A stretch of DNA of 64,000 nucleotides from assembly GCA_016271365.2 (NCBI GenBank), contig CM028129.1, forward strand, positions 849,718,501 to 849,782,500, written 5' to 3'. Below the pieces are notes generated by a model. The model searched no databases and had not been told where the DNA came from. It worked only from the letters and a program-made list of their open reading frames with translations. Positions 11,100 to 23,323 of the stretch are shown one piece after another. Each line of letters begins with the position of its first letter. Position 1 is the stretch's first letter. The DNA comes from Neoceratodus forsteri (Eukaryota; Chordata; Ceratodontiformes; Ceratodontidae). A program made the position numbers and the translations under genes.

Positions 11100-11560
11100 G
11101 AGTGGAGGGTGAGTGACTTTCAATTTCCTCAAATAGGTAGAGGGACCAAGCAGTGTTCAGTATCTTACACACTATGCCCAAATAATTGCTGAAAACAGTA
11201 CTCTCTACCTCTAAAATATGCTAGCAGCATTTCTTAATGTTACTTTTTTTCTATGTTTAAAAAGGAGCCACCAAGTGTTAAGCATGAGATTGAGTGACTT
11301 GACGGCTTCTGAAAACTGCACACAAGCGTTCATGCTGACGCTTGCGTGCAGTCTTCTGAAGCCATGGAATCACTTACTCTTACTCTTGCGCTTAACACTC
11401 AGAGGCTCCTTTTTGAACAGAGAAGGAAAAGTAACATTAAGAAAAGCTACTAGCACATTTCTTAAGTAGAGATTACTGTTTTTCAGCAATTTTGTGGGCA
11501 AAGTGTGTATGGGACCGAACACCACTCGGTCATGCTACCTATTCAGGGAAAGTGAAAGTT
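11100..11560. repeat. Second nested palindrome (about 460 bp)
   Basis: Mirror-image arms centred near 11325. The left arm has 'gactttcaatttcctcaaat', 'cacactatgcccaaataatt' and 'aaaaaggagccaccaagtgt'; the right arm has the complements in reverse order, ending 'attcagggaaagtgaaagt'. The loop area contains 'cacaagcgttcatgctgacg'. The 83-residue frame at 11218-11469 is a by-product of this palindrome and not a gene. Confidence 0.72.
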
Positions 11561-11729
11561 GGTTGTGTAGAGTGCCATAATAACCAGATTTTCAGGTTAT
11601 TATGACATTTGAGAGCAACCATAATCAGGTTGATAAATGTGGTCACCAGTAATTATTATGAAGTAACTACACTGTTATTGCATTGTAAACACTATGTAGT
11701 TGTTAATTACAGTACTTTCACATTTGACT

Positions 11730-12075
11730 GGTGTGTAGTTATACAGTTTGCATGAAGTGGTAGTTACACATGCAACCACAACCGTTTCTTTTTTGGCATG
11801 AATTGATTTATGCTGGAAGTGTAACTACTCATGTGACAGCTGTTGCAAAGTGCTACAGAAAAAATGATTTATGCTGATAGTGTAACTACACATATAACAG
11901 CTGTTGCAAAGTGCAACAGAAAAATGTATTTATGCTGGAAGTGTAATTACGCATGTAACAGCTGTTACAAAGTGCAACATACAGAGTTACACTTGCCAGA
12001 AAGAATTTATTTGAGGCAGAAGGGAGGCAAAGTAATTGTAGTAACTACCACTTCATGGCAATTGTGTAACTATAG
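11730..12075 (+). repeat. Internal direct repeat, copy 1 (copy 2 at 14834-15115)
   Basis: Contains three tandem subunits of roughly 60 bp reading 'gatttatgctggaagtgtaa' then 'catgtaacagctgttgcaaa' then 'gtgcaacagaaaaa'. Copy 2 at 14834-15115 has two such subunits in the same orientation and shares the flanks 'ttgcatgaagtgg' and 'gaggcagaaggga'. Direct orientation within an otherwise inverted structure suggests one copy was rearranged. Confidence 0.7.
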
Positions 12076-13886
12076 CACAGTACTACCAATCTTCCTTGTG
12101 TCAGTCTTTACCATTCATCACTGTCTGGGTGACAGCCAGAGGTGCAGCTCCCCCCGGGAGCTTGTTTTTGGTAAGGGGAGGAGCCAGTGCCTGAGGTGGT
12201 GCCGCCCTCAAGGCTGACGCATTATGTGGCACTCGTGAATCAGCCAGCGACTGTCACTGGCTCCTCCACCACTTCAGTTCTGCTTCTTCTGCCATCGAGA
12301 GTGCAGCACATCACATCTGCTGCAGAAATTTAATCCACAACATTGTGGCCTAGTCAATTTTTAAAATGCTGTTTTTGCTCTGTTCCAGTTCAACCATCCT
12401 CTAGTAACACAGCACCATTTTCTGCAGGAATAAAGCAACAACTTTCCTTTTTCTTTCTTGAAGTGCTGCCGAGTTTGTCTCATATTATTATTTTAGTTAC
12501 CACAAGTCATATTGGGTTCATCCAAGAACAAAAAGTGCTCTTCCAAGGTGGGTCAGCCTCTTATGCATCAGTGTCTGTACGCCAGCAGATGTCCATCACA
12601 GACCAGCATGACTGATGCTTCACTTGCCTGGGTCCATCTCACAGTATGGATAGTTGTGACAGTTGCTTCTCCATGGATCATGGAGTACTGAAGCACCACC
12701 TATGGAAAGTTGGCCACGATCCACTAACTTTCAGAGGGTGGTGTCCTATGAAGGACTCCAAGCACAGGTCTCTCCACCCTTCTAATCTAATACTGGACCC
12801 TATTCACAAAGATGTCTGGTAATGTGTCAAATGTGCATTCCAGGCCAGGTAGTCAATAGCAGCCATTCAATCAAATGGTCTGACTAGGAGCCAACTGGAT
12901 CCTGCACTGTGTGTGGAGTGGGGAATTGTGAGTTATGGGTGGTCTTCCCATTACTGTTGTTTTCCAGTAAAGGGACCTACTGGTCTGCATATTTTTACTG
13001 CCTTGACCCCTGCCCTCGTGGTATAGTGAGAGTGATGGGGTAGCTTGATGTGAAGGAAGGTGTTATGGTAGGCACACCGTTCAGCCAGTGGAAAGGACAT
13101 GTAATGGTAAGGAGGGGTCGCTACCTCTGTATCCTTTGCCACCCACCACCATTCCACACAGCAGATTGGTTATAAAAACATGGTATGTAACCATGCCCCA
13201 CCCCCAGTCACCCACCTGGGCTATAGCAGGCCAGGAATGATGGTGTAGAAGATGTGCTGGTCAATGCCACAGAATCAGCATATTTCTTAGTAACTACAGC
13301 ACTGTTACAACCAATAAGTAATTATATAAATGATTTTATAGTATAAGTAAACAATGTAGTTTTATAGTAATTAAGAATATTAAGTGCATGTGTTTTAAGC
13401 AGTAAGTGCATGAGGGAATGATTTCTGAAGGAAAGCATACATCAGAACTACAGCACTGACATGCAATGTAAGTGTATAGTATTTACACCCATCTTCCTAT
13501 GCTTTACTTTAAGTGTCAGTTTCTGCTTACTTATTTTGCAAATACATGTTACTTAGGAATTAACAGTGGAAAGAATGCCACAGAAGCAGAACATTCCTTA
13601 GCAACTACAGCACTGTTACACCCTTCTTCTTACACTTTAAGTGTCAGTTTCGGAGTACTTACAGTACTTTGCAAGTACATGTTAGTCATTAACTGTGGCT
13701 GCAGTAGAGGTGTGGGTCAATCTCATAGAAGCAGCACATTTAACATTATGTAAGTACACAACACACATTGTTGAAACTAGTTAACTACATAGTAGTACAG
13801 TTACAGTGTAGTTATACAGTAGTTAAAGTGTAGTTAGTGAGACTTAAAATTATCCTTCAGAAATCATTCCCTCATGAAGTTACTGC

Positions 13887-13972
13887 AGTATAGCGTAGTG
13901 GTTAAAAGCACTAATCTGCAAACCTTGAGAACTGGGTTTGAATCCTGCACTTGTATACTGTGCGACCAAAAA
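13887..13972 (+). mobile_element. MIR-like (CORE-SINE type) tRNA-derived head
   Basis: Starts 'gcagtatagcgtagtggtta', very close to the start of the MIR SINE family, with a box A at the front and box B 'gggtttgaatcctgc', then 'tatactgtgcgacc'. An A-rich run follows and the core and tail are missing. It sits close to the centre of the foldback element's inverted arms. It is a SINE fragment, not a tRNA gene: the acceptor stem and anticodon arm do not pair. Confidence 0.65.
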
Positions 13973-16220
13973 AAAAAAGAACTAAAAATACAGTAACATG
14001 CAATCTAAAATTGTAAATTGCTATACAATAAAAAAATCATTAATTTAGATAATTGCTTACTGACTTTTATCAGTGCTGTAGTTACTAAGGAACGTGCTGC
14101 TTCTGTGGCATCATTTCCAAGGTTAATGCCTAACTAACGTACTTACAAAGTAAGTACACAGAAACTGACATATAAAGTGTAAGAAGAAGGGTGTAACCAT
14201 GCTGTAGTTACTATGGAATGTGCTCCTTCTGTGGCATTGTTTCCACTGTTAATGACTAACTAATATGTATTTGCAAAGAAAGTATGCAGCAATTGACACT
14301 TAAAATAAAATGTAAGAAGGGTGTAACAGTGCTGTGGTTACTATGGAATGTGCTGCTTCTGTGCATTGTTTCCACAGTTAATTCCTAACATATATTTGTA
14401 AAGTAAGTACGCAGAGACTGACACTTAAAATAAAGCATACAAAGAAGGGTCTAACTACTACAGACTTACATTGAATGTCAATGCTGTACTTCTGATGTAT
14501 GCTTTCCTTTAGAAATAATTCCTTCAAGCACTTACTGCTTAATAAACATGCACTCTAATATTCTTAATTGCTATACAACTACATTGTTTACTTATACAAT
14601 AAAAATAATTTGCATAAGCACTTATTGGCTTGTGACAGTGCTGTAGTTACTAAGATATATGCTGCTTTTGTGGCATTGACCCACACCTCTTTTTGCACCC
14701 ACACTCCTGGCCTGTTATAGTCCAGGTGGGTGGCTGGGGGTGGGGCATGGTTACATACCATGCTTTATCACCGATCTGCTGTGTGGAGTGGTGGTGGGTG
14801 GTGAAGGATACACAGGTAGGGACCCTTCCTGGTATGTAGTTATACAAATTGCATGAAGTGGTCGTTACACATGCAACCACGACCGTCTTTTTTTTTTGGC
14901 ACAACTTGATTTATGCTAGAAGTGTAACTATACATGTAACAGCTGTAGAAAAGTGCAACAGAAAAAATCTGATTTATGCTAGAAGCATAACTACACATGT
15001 AACAGCTGTTGCCAAGTGCAACATACATTGTTACATTTGCCAGACAGAACTGATTTGAGGCAGAAGGGAGACAATAGTAATTGCACTAACTACCAGTTCA
15101 TGCAAATTGTGTAACTACACCAAACTGCAAATGTGAAACTAGTTACCTACTACATTGTAGTTACATGTAACTACACAGAACTTACCTTGTAGTTATACAG
15201 TAGTTTCAGTGTAGTTAAGGACACTTAAAATAAAGTGTTACCAAATCCAGTTACCAGGAGCTTTGCTGTGCACAAGAAAAACCTTTTCAGCAAATAACTA
15301 AAGTGGTGAAGGAATCTAACATTGTGCCTTGGGAGTGCTGGTATCTTACTGTCTAATGTTTCCATGAAAATCTTGATAAGTGACTCTTGATGATGTGTGA
15401 CGTCCCAAGCAAGGAGGATCCAGTCTACACTGCTGAGTTGACACCAAAGGAGTCCAAAAGTGGCAGATACGAGGTGAACAAGAACAAGACAAGTACTGTA
15501 CTACAGCCAAGCCAGCTACTAAAGAACTCTTATTGCCCAGAAAAAGCAATTATCTCCAAGATTTTTAAAGAAAAAAGGAAAAGAAGACCAACCTCCACAA
15601 ATAACCAAAAGTTTAAGTATCATTTTAATTGTTTTAATTAATAATTTTAATATTTTAATTTGGCTTATCTGGGGAGGCAACATATATAATAAAATAAACT
15701 TCAATTTTGATTACAAATTCTTGGAAATAGTTTAAGCTTGAGTCTAATGAAAAGATAAACATTTTTGCATGAGAAAAGATACTTAAACTAGTTACAAGGA
15801 AAGTCAATGTAATAATTATACAAAGTCATTTGAAATATTTTTACAGAAAAACAATTTTTTAGTTTTCAAAAGTTATCCAAACTGCAAATTGATTTGTTTT
15901 GTTTTTGTTTCATTTCTTTTTGTGGATTGTTGATTTTCTGAAACCTTTGTTGTTTGTGTATGCATTATTTTTATTATGCTTGATATTTATGCAACTTAGG
16001 TATATTTAGAACTATTATACAGGTAAATACAGTTTATTTTTCATAATCCTAAGTGTGACAGAAACATTTTTATCATTATCTTGAACCTGGAAAACAGTAA
16101 TAATAATATCAGTTTTTAATTTTTTGATTATTTATATGATTTTTGAAAATGTGGGGTAAGGCCTGAAGCATGTCCGAGTGCCTATGATACAAATTGCTAT
16201 TCTGACTTATTGTTATAACA

Positions 16221-17149
16221 GGATTTGTAATGGTTTGCTTTAGCTAATGTAATGTGAGTTTTCACCTGGTTCCTCAGTTCCCTATATCTTTGGAGGAATT
16301 TGAACTGACCATGCTCCCTATCTCTGTTCAGGTTCTATGCCCTGTCACATTCTTGTGAGAGAGACTTAATGGCTGGAGTATACCAGGGTTGAGAGGACCC
16401 CTTGAAAACAATCCTCTTGACTGGCACTACAAATACACACACATCCTGTTGAACTAGTGAATAAAATATTCCAGGGTTGCATTGACATCTATCTTGTAAA
16501 CTAGAAAGTAGTAGTAGTAGTAACAAATTTTTATTCATACAAAAAATGAATAAGGATATCTCCACTGAGCCGAAGCTCCTTTACAATGAGATCCAGGTGT
16601 CATTTCCAGTTACTCTTATAAGTTAACAATAAATAATGAAGGAAAACACATATACACTATAATTATACATCAATAAATATAATCCAGTTCCGAATCATAA
16701 AACAAACTAGGACAAGAAGAAGCCAGAAGGTGAAGGAAGGAAACATATTCAATTCAGTGCTTTAGAGTAACTGGTAATTGGTATTTTCCTTTTAAACTTA
16801 GATTGTAGGCTTGTAGTGACACTATACTTTCTTTCTGTGTTGTCTTTACTTATAATTGTTTTTGGGCTGTTGAAAATTTAAAACATAGTGGTGGTGTAAT
16901 TCTGTGCTGTCTTTAATTGATGCAAATTTTCATCCCCCCTCCCACCCCTTCCCCCAACTCTTAATTATATGCCCTGATAAATCTGATTGACAGGAGCTAA
17001 ACACAGGGAATAGTAAGAGGTGTGAAGTAGGAGGGGCATAAGGGGGAAGAAGACCACCCTCAGCACGACAAGTGTTTTGACTCATTTATTTATTTATTGG
17101 TTTCTTTTTCCTTAAAAAAATATATATATATCTGACGATCAGTTACAGG
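16221..17149. other. Unassigned spacer with a minus-strand LINE tail
   Basis: No gene seen. On the minus strand 16508-16800 looks like a retroposon 3' end: a short hairpin region 'gtaaaggagcttcggctc', an AATAAA signal, then a (TAC)n tail (16508-16521 as gta repeats on plus). The remainder is AT-rich, with a 'tatatatat' run near 17120. Confidence 0.45.
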
Positions 17150-17210
17150 ATTTTTTAGTACTGTAAATAAATAAAAAGAGAACTAAGAGAGCTTCAGTAG
17201 CAGAGAAGTA

Positions 17211-18151
17211 GTGGAATTGCAGTATAATGTGGGGAGTGGTGCAATGCAGTGGCTGTGGGGCAGCCATATTCAGGCAGACCTTCTGGACACTGAGGTGCTG
17301 CCCTATCTGCATGCATCTCTCTGGACCGTGGATGAGGTAGCCAGACTCCAGAGCAGAAGTAAACTGGGTCAGGAGTACCATCACCCCATCCAGGGACCAC
17401 CCAGTCCAATGCAGCTGCCTCAAAGGATGCCGAGAACAAGGAGCACTTGGATGACAGTGGGCTCAGGGAGGGTTAGAGAAGTCAGGCAGAGGCACATCCC
17501 AGATCCTAATCCTTCCAAGAACTCATATGCCACACTGGCAAATGAGGACAACCAAATAGAAGTACCTAGGGAAGTGGAAGAAAAGGATGTGGAGGTTAGG
17601 CAAGGAGGTGACCTCAGTGGGGAAAGCAGTGGACCCCAGAGGAGGAGGAAGCGAATCCTGGTGGGGGACTCCATCATAAGAGGGATCCAGCTAGGAACAC
17701 AGGAGGGGGAGGACAGGGAGGTGAGGTGCCTACCAGGTGCCACGGCATGGAGGGATGGAAGGAAGATACTGGGGATCACTGGGAAGGCAAGACGGAGGGT
17801 GAGCTGGATGTCATTATCCACCTAGGTACTAATGACTTGGCAAATGGGGAGCCAAAGGAAGTTCAGGAAGAGTTTAGGAAACTGGGGAGGGGTCTCAAGC
17901 AAGTAGCTACTTCTGTCACTTTCTCAGAAGTACTACCTGTGAGAGGCAAGGGAGAGCATAGGAGTGCATGCACCAGGAACTTTAACTCATGGTTGAAGAA
18001 CTGGTGCTGTGAGGAAGGGTTTGGATTCATTGGTGACTGGGGACCCACCTGGAGGGATGGAGGTTTGTTCAAGCCTGACGGCCTGCATCCATCCTGGAGG
18101 GGAATCCAAGCACTCAATGATAAGTTTAAATGCTACATTGACAGCATTTAA
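17211..18151 (+). pseudogene. CR1 ORF1: SGNH-hydrolase (esterase) domain protein
   Basis: ORF1 of CR1 LINEs commonly encodes an esterase of the SGNH fold thought to act with the ribonucleoprotein. Here 17211-17825 holds a charged N-terminal half and block I 'KRILVGDSIIRG' (Ser about residue 154). After a frameshift near 17760-17800 the frame 17726-18151 continues with 'DVIIHLGTNDLANG' (block III, G-x-N-D) and ends with 'LFKPDGLHPSWRG', which supplies the catalytic Asp and His. All four blocks survive, so one frameshift is the main defect. I do not see the N-terminal zinc finger known from some CR1 ORF1 proteins. Confidence 0.88.
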
Positions 18152-18165
18152 ACTAGCAAAGGGGG

Positions 18166-19060
18166 GTGGCAGGCCAGCAAGGACGGTACTCTACTTGCTC
18201 ACCCCTACAGCTAGTAGTGGAACCAGTGAACCAGAGGAGTGGCTATCTCTGCAAAGCAGTGTGCAAAAGATGGAGATTAGTGTCCAAAAGGTGGATAAGC
18301 AGAAAAGGGCAAAATTCAGCAGAAGGGCAAACAGCAAGGAGAACCAGGATAAATGACAACCAAGGAAGGGGCTGGAGTAGAACACTGAAGCAGTCTAGGG
18401 AGGTCAAATCATGGAAAGCCATGTGTGCAAATGCCAGGAGCCTTAGCAACAAGATGGAAGATCTGGAGGCTGTCATGGTACAGCCAGACCTGGACATTGT
18501 GGCCATCACTGAAACCTGGTGTAATGATAACCATGACTGGGAGATGGCCATACCTGGCTACAACATATTCAGAAGAGACAGAGCAGGCAGGAAGGGAGGA
18601 GGAGTGGCACTGTATGTGAAAAATGACATAAGGGCCACACAGATCCAGGAGGAACAAAATGGGGAGAGATACTGTGGGTTAAGCTGGAAAGGAAATGGGG
18701 CCAGCTCATCCGCACAGGTGTGGTCTATAGACCACCATCCCAGGAGGAAGAAACAGATAGGGAGTTGATGCTAGCCATCCAAAGGATGGCAGACAAGGGT
18801 GAGGTAGTACTGGTTGGAGACTTCAATATACCAGATGTGGACTGGAGCATCCCAGCAGCAGCATCAACTAGGAGCAGATTTATCCTGACTCTTCAGGGTG
18901 CCTTCCTCAAGCAACTGGTCATGGAACCAACTCGGCAGAGGCAATACTGGACCTTGTGCTCACAAACAGGGACAGTGTGATGGGGGTAACAGTGGGGAGC
19001 ACCTGGGTAACAGTGACCACCAGTCATTGTGGTTTGAAATCACAGAAAGAGCAGAACCAA
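18166..19060 (+). pseudogene. CR1 ORF2 endonuclease (APE-type), frameshifted
   Basis: The N-terminal nicking endonuclease of ORF2. The first frame (18166-18768) gives 'MCANARSLSNKMEDLEAVM', 'IVAITETWCND' (catalytic Glu) and 'GGGVALYVKNDI'. After a shift near 18700 the frame 18720-18980 gives 'VYRPPSQEEE' and 'VLVGDFNIPDVDW' (catalytic Asp and Asn). After another shift the frame 18898-19197 gives 'GNSDHQSLWFEI' (catalytic SDH). The domain order is complete but needs three frames. Confidence 0.88.
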
Positions 19061-19139
19061 ACCACACAAAAACACGATCCTGGATTTTAGGGGGCAGACT
19101 TTGGGAAAATGGGGAGATACTTGAAAGAGGCATTAGGGA

Positions 19140-21110
19140 ATGGGACAGGAATCAGGGGTTGAGGAACAGTGGGCAGTATTTAAAATGGGGATTATAAGAA
19201 CAACAGAATTATGCATTAAGCAGGTTAGCAAGAGGAAAAGGAAGAGGAGACCATTATGGTTTTCCAAAGAGGTAGCAAAGAAAGTGAAAGCCAAAAGATT
19301 GCATTCAGGCAATACAAAAAGACACAGGCAGAAGGGGATAGGGAGAAGTACCAGGAGAAACAAAGGAGACAGGGAAGTCAGTAAGGGAAGCCAAAGCTCA
19401 GACAGAAGAACACATTGCAAAATCAGTGGGTAAAGGGACAAACCTTTACAGGTACATAAGTGAAAAAAGAAAGACAAAGGAGGATAGTGAGATTGAAGGG
19501 GAGGATGGGAGCCGCGGAGGATGACAACAATAAAGCTGACATATTGAACAGGTATTTCTGCTCAGTCTTTACTAAGGAAGAGGGGGTAATGGGTCTGAAG
19601 GGGAGTACAAGGGTGAGAATGGGCAGAATGGACACAAGTCCCTTTACAGAAAGGGTCCTGAAGGAACTGGAAATAATAAGAGCTGATAAAGCAATGGGGC
19701 CAGATGGGGTGCACCCCAGGGTCCTTAAAGAACTAAGAGAGGTGGTGGCTGAACCTCTGGCTATCCTGTTCAGCCAATCACTGGAAACAGGGGAGGTACC
19801 CAAAGACTGGAGGACAGCAGATGTAGTCCCCTTATACAAAAGTGGGAACAAAGAGGAAGCAGGGAACTACAGACCAGTCAGCCTCACCTCGGTAGTGGGA
19901 AAGATCATGGAAGCACTACTGAAGGAGAGATTGGTGGAACATCTGGTTGTCAATGGACACAGGACCCAAGGCAGCATGGTTTCACCAGGGGAGGCCGTGT
20001 CAGACCAACCTCATTGAATTTTTGACTGGGTGACTAGGGAGGTGGATCGGGAGGCAGTGGACATGGCCTATCTGGACTTCAGCAACGCCTTTGACACTGT
20101 GCCACATAGTAGACTATTACACAAACTGGGGAATATGGTGTGGGCAGGACAGTAGTGTGGTGGGTAGGTAACTGGCTGGGTGGCAGGACACAGAGGGTGG
20201 TGGTAAATGGCTGTCACTCCACAGAGGGAAGAGTAACCAGTGGGTACCACAGGGATCAGTGCTGGGACCGGTCCTATTCAACATCTTCATCAGTGACATT
20301 GCACAGGATCTAGAAGGCAAAATTTCACTGTTCGCTGATGACACAAAGCTCTGTAATAGAGTAGACACACCAGAGGGTGTAGACAGAATGAGAAGGGACC
20401 TGCAGAAACTTGAAGAATGGTCAAGGGTTTGGCAGTTGAAATTCAATGCAAAGAAGTGCAAGATAATGCATATGGGGCACAAAACCCTGGCACAATATAT
20501 CAGTTGGGGAGGAGGATATAGCATGCACCAAGCAGGAAAGGATCTTGGGGTTGTCATCTCTGATGACCTCAAGGTAGGGAAACAGTGTGACAAGGCATCA
20601 GGTAAAGCAAATAGGATGCTGGATGTATAGGCAGGGGCATCACCAGCAGGAAAAGGAGGCCATAATTCCGCTATACAAGACACTCAGTGAGGCCCACCTG
20701 GAGTACGTGTACAGTTCTGGAGACCATACCTACGTAAGGGACATAGACAGGGTAGAGAAGGTTCAGAGGAGGGCAACAAAGATGGGCATGGTTGCATCAC
20801 AAGTCCTATGAAGACAGGTTGAAGGAACTGAACATGTACCCATGGAGGAGAGGAGGGAGAGGGATATGATAGAGACATACAAGTATCTTACAGGGAGGAA
20901 CAGGGTGCAGGAAAACACTATTTTTAAGCTAAAAAGATGTTTCAGGACTAGAAGGCATGGGATGAAGTTGGAGGGAGGATGATTCAGAGGAAACATGAGA
21001 AAGAATTTCTTCACAGAACGGGTGGTGGACAAGTGAACACCCTGCCAGGGAAGTGGTGGGGCTGAAACAATCACGGATTTAAGAATGCATGCGATAGACA
21101 TAAAGGAATT
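19140..21110 (+). pseudogene. CR1 ORF2 reverse transcriptase and C-terminal region
   Basis: Successive frames give a linker ('RPLWFSKEVAKKVKAKRLH'), the RT fingers at 19460-20017 ('KAMGPDGVHPRVLKEL', 'NYRPVSLTSVVGKIME'), block A near 20070 ('LDFSNAFDTVPHSRLLHKLG'), block B with a one-base loss near 20243, and block C 'FADDTKLCNRVDT' near 20334 with both catalytic aspartates, in frame 20259-20630. The C-terminal CR1 region follows to about 21110. The catalytic residues are present but frameshifts disable the copy. Confidence 0.88.
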
Positions 21111-21315
21111 CTAGAGGGCAGGGGTAAGGGAAACAGACTTCTAGGAAAACAAACTGAACTTACAAGCTCAAATGGTCAGACTAGGTGGCCATAGGCCTCT
21201 TATCTGCTGACACTGTCTATGTATCTATGTATCTATGTATACAAAAAAAAAAAACAATGATTAATTCACAGTATACATTTAATACAAGTTACAATCTACC
21301 GTCCTAAGATTCAAA

Positions 21316-23005
21316 CTATTTCCCATCATAACAAGTATTTTCAACAAGCCATTGGTTAATTTCGTGCAACTGAAAATTTTCCTCAAGGGGTCTAAACTTC
21401 CCAGGCAATTTATTCCATATAGAAGGTCCAATATTAAAAAAATGCTTATCCCCCCAAGCCGTACTACGACTTGGGACTGCACAGTCCAAGTAATTAGCAG
21501 AACGCAGACCCTCAATAGGTCTTTTTATTTGAATGGACTCAGCCATATATTTAGGGACTTTACCTGAGATACATTTTAACATTAACATAATTGTACTGAG
21601 AGCCCGCCTTTGAGACAAAGTATGCCAGTCTAATTCTTTATACATATCTACTCTATGTGCCCTCTTTGCAGCTCCCAGTATAAATCTAATTAATTTATTA
21701 TACATAACGCTGTTTATATAGTTACTCTTTAGACGCACCCATATATATCAAATTACTATACTCCAATATGGGTAGTACAACAACAGTTACAACTAATTTT
21801 CTAATTTCCAAAACATACTATTTCTTACTCTATACAATGACCTCAAGACTTACCAACTTTAGTCAGGGTACTATCTATATGACTGTCCCATTTAAATTTT
21901 GTATCTAAATACACCCCCAGATATTTATAACTAACAACTTGTTGCAAGATTCTTCCTGAAAATGTTTTAATTTGTAACCCTCATATTCAGTTTAGACCCA
22001 TAACCCCTATGAAACACCATTACCTGAGATTTTTTTCATTCAAAACCAATTTAGATCTACAAAAATTCCTGTAACTGATCAAAAGCCTGTTGTAATACTA
22101 TTTGAATAGTTCTCACTGATGGATCAGCAAAATATACAACTGTATCATCAGCATAAAGATGGTATTGTAGCTTTGGTTGTTCAAACCCCAAATCATTCAT
22201 ATATAAATTATATAGTATAGGACCCAAAATGGATCCTTGTGGGACTCCTGACACAATCAATTTCAAATCAGATGACCACTCTCTAATAGTCACTTGCTGC
22301 AATCTTGAATCAAGATAATTTCGAAACCAATTTATAACCGACTCAGACATACCACAGGTTTTAGTCTGGACAGGAGGATGCCATGGTCCAGCGTATCAAA
22401 TGCCTTTGAAAGGTCTACAAAATTGCTCCCACTGGCATCCCCTGTCTATACTTCCATTATATCTCCTGTGACCTTTATAAGGGCAGTGTTTGTTCCATGC
22501 TCGGGTTCAAAGCCGATTGATAACTGTTAAGGATTTCATTATCTTTCAGATATACCTGTAATTGTTTTGCAACTATTTTCTCCAAAAGTTTAGAAATTGT
22601 TGGTAAAAGAGAAATTGGTCTGTAATTTTCTAATAATAACCTAGATCCTGTCTTATAAATTGGCACAATCTTGGCAGTCTTCCAAGTTTGAGGTAACTCC
22701 GCAGAGAGAAGAGACAAATTAAATAAATTTGCTAAGGGTAAATCAATAATAGGGGCTACATACTTTAATAAGATATTAGGGATACCATCCATACCTTCTG
22801 CTTTATTAGTATTAATTTGAAATAATAAATCCCTAACATCTCCTCTAGTAATAGAAGTAAACTTAAACTCAGCTTGTTTACCAGATTGTACATAAACTCT
22901 ATCTGTATCATTTGCCTGGGAATTTCTCTGTAGAACCTGATTTACATCTCCTCCACCCAATTGTAATTCATTAATACCATATTTGTAAAAAGGTATTAAA
23001 CTCAT
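21316..23005 (-). pseudogene. 2A-LINE reverse transcriptase and C-terminus
   Basis: RT fingers at 23005-22475 ('NTNKAEGMDGIPNILLKY', 'ENYRPISLLPTISKLLEK'), block A out of frame near 22410 ('LSKAFDTLDHGILL'), then 22350-22057 with 'SGVPQGSILGPILYNLY' and 'LYADDTVVY' (YADD at 22155-22144). The C-terminal region at 21738-21316 contains 'AAKRAHRVDMYKELDW' and 'GPSIWNKLPGKFRPLE'. Both catalytic aspartates are retained. At least three frameshifts separate the pieces. Confidence 0.87.
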
Positions 23006-23323
23006 TAACTACCTTGTTTCCCAAATCCATCTTATTACCATTAATTAAGAAATTATTAGGATATCCCAAGCTAAGTCCCTTATGCATCTTATTTATTATG
23101 TTCCAAAATACTTTGAGTTTTCCATCATTTCTTTAGACAATTTTTTATTACAATAGGCCAATCTAGCCTTTCTAATTTCCTTTGTATATAAATTTCTTAA
23201 TTGCTTATTTTGCCAGTCCCGGTTCTCTTTGCTGATTTAGCTTGTTTCCATGCCTTATCTCTAGCTCTTTTAATTTTAAACAAACCTGAGTCATACCATG
23301 GCGCTTTGTTTGATTTTATCAAC

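Larger units (their letters stand above)
10758..15242. mobile_element. 4.5-kb foldback DNA transposon, 8-bp target duplication
   Basis: Ends are GGTAACACTT... and ...AAGTGTTACC, flanked by gaatccag (10750-10757) and aaatccag (15243-15250). The empty site aaatccag is at 3507-3514 in the sister LTR, so the boundaries are certain to a few bases. The interior is a composite of palindromes and tandem-like units rich in 'gtagttac'. Inverted pairs include 13080-13330 with 14600-14830, and 13408-13475 with 14455-14540, centred near 13960; a block at 11730-12075 is repeated directly at 14834-15115. No transposase frame is present, so it is non-autonomous. An 8-bp duplication suits hAT-like families, but superfamily is not proven. 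Confidence 0.85.
8879..16220 (+). mobile_element. 3' LTR, split by a foldback transposon
   Basis: Starts TGTGGGAAC after the polypurine tract and ends 'tgttataaca' at 16220. It consists of 8879-10757 and 15243-16220 (about 2.86 kb without the insertion). From 9366 it parallels the 5' LTR. It carries a private 170-bp tandem duplication (9815-10154). The 5' LTR keeps the uninterrupted site at 3507-3514, so the 4485-bp insertion came after proviral integration. The 5' LTR lacks the first 485 bp, so the outer host target duplication cannot be checked. Confidence 0.82.
17150..21240 (+). mobile_element. CR1-like LINE, near full length
   Basis: A 4.1-kb non-LTR retrotransposon with ORF1 (SGNH esterase), ORF2 (APE endonuclease, RT) and a 3' UTR ending '...aggtggccataggcctctta' then a (ctatgtat)n tail at 21212-21240. 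The 5' edge is approximate. Both ORFs carry several single-base frameshifts but few large losses. It is the best reference for the CR1 scraps elsewhere in the window. Confidence 0.9.

Noticed and set aside
11218..11469. 83-residue open frame
   Set aside because: It spans a 460-bp palindrome inside the foldback element, with no domain.
13887..13972. tRNA gene
   Set aside because: Box A and B are good but acceptor and anticodon stems do not pair and the sequence matches the MIR SINE head.
17664..18151. Host lipase/esterase gene
   Set aside because: The G-D-S and GTND blocks belong to CR1 ORF1, which is followed by EN and RT in the same element.
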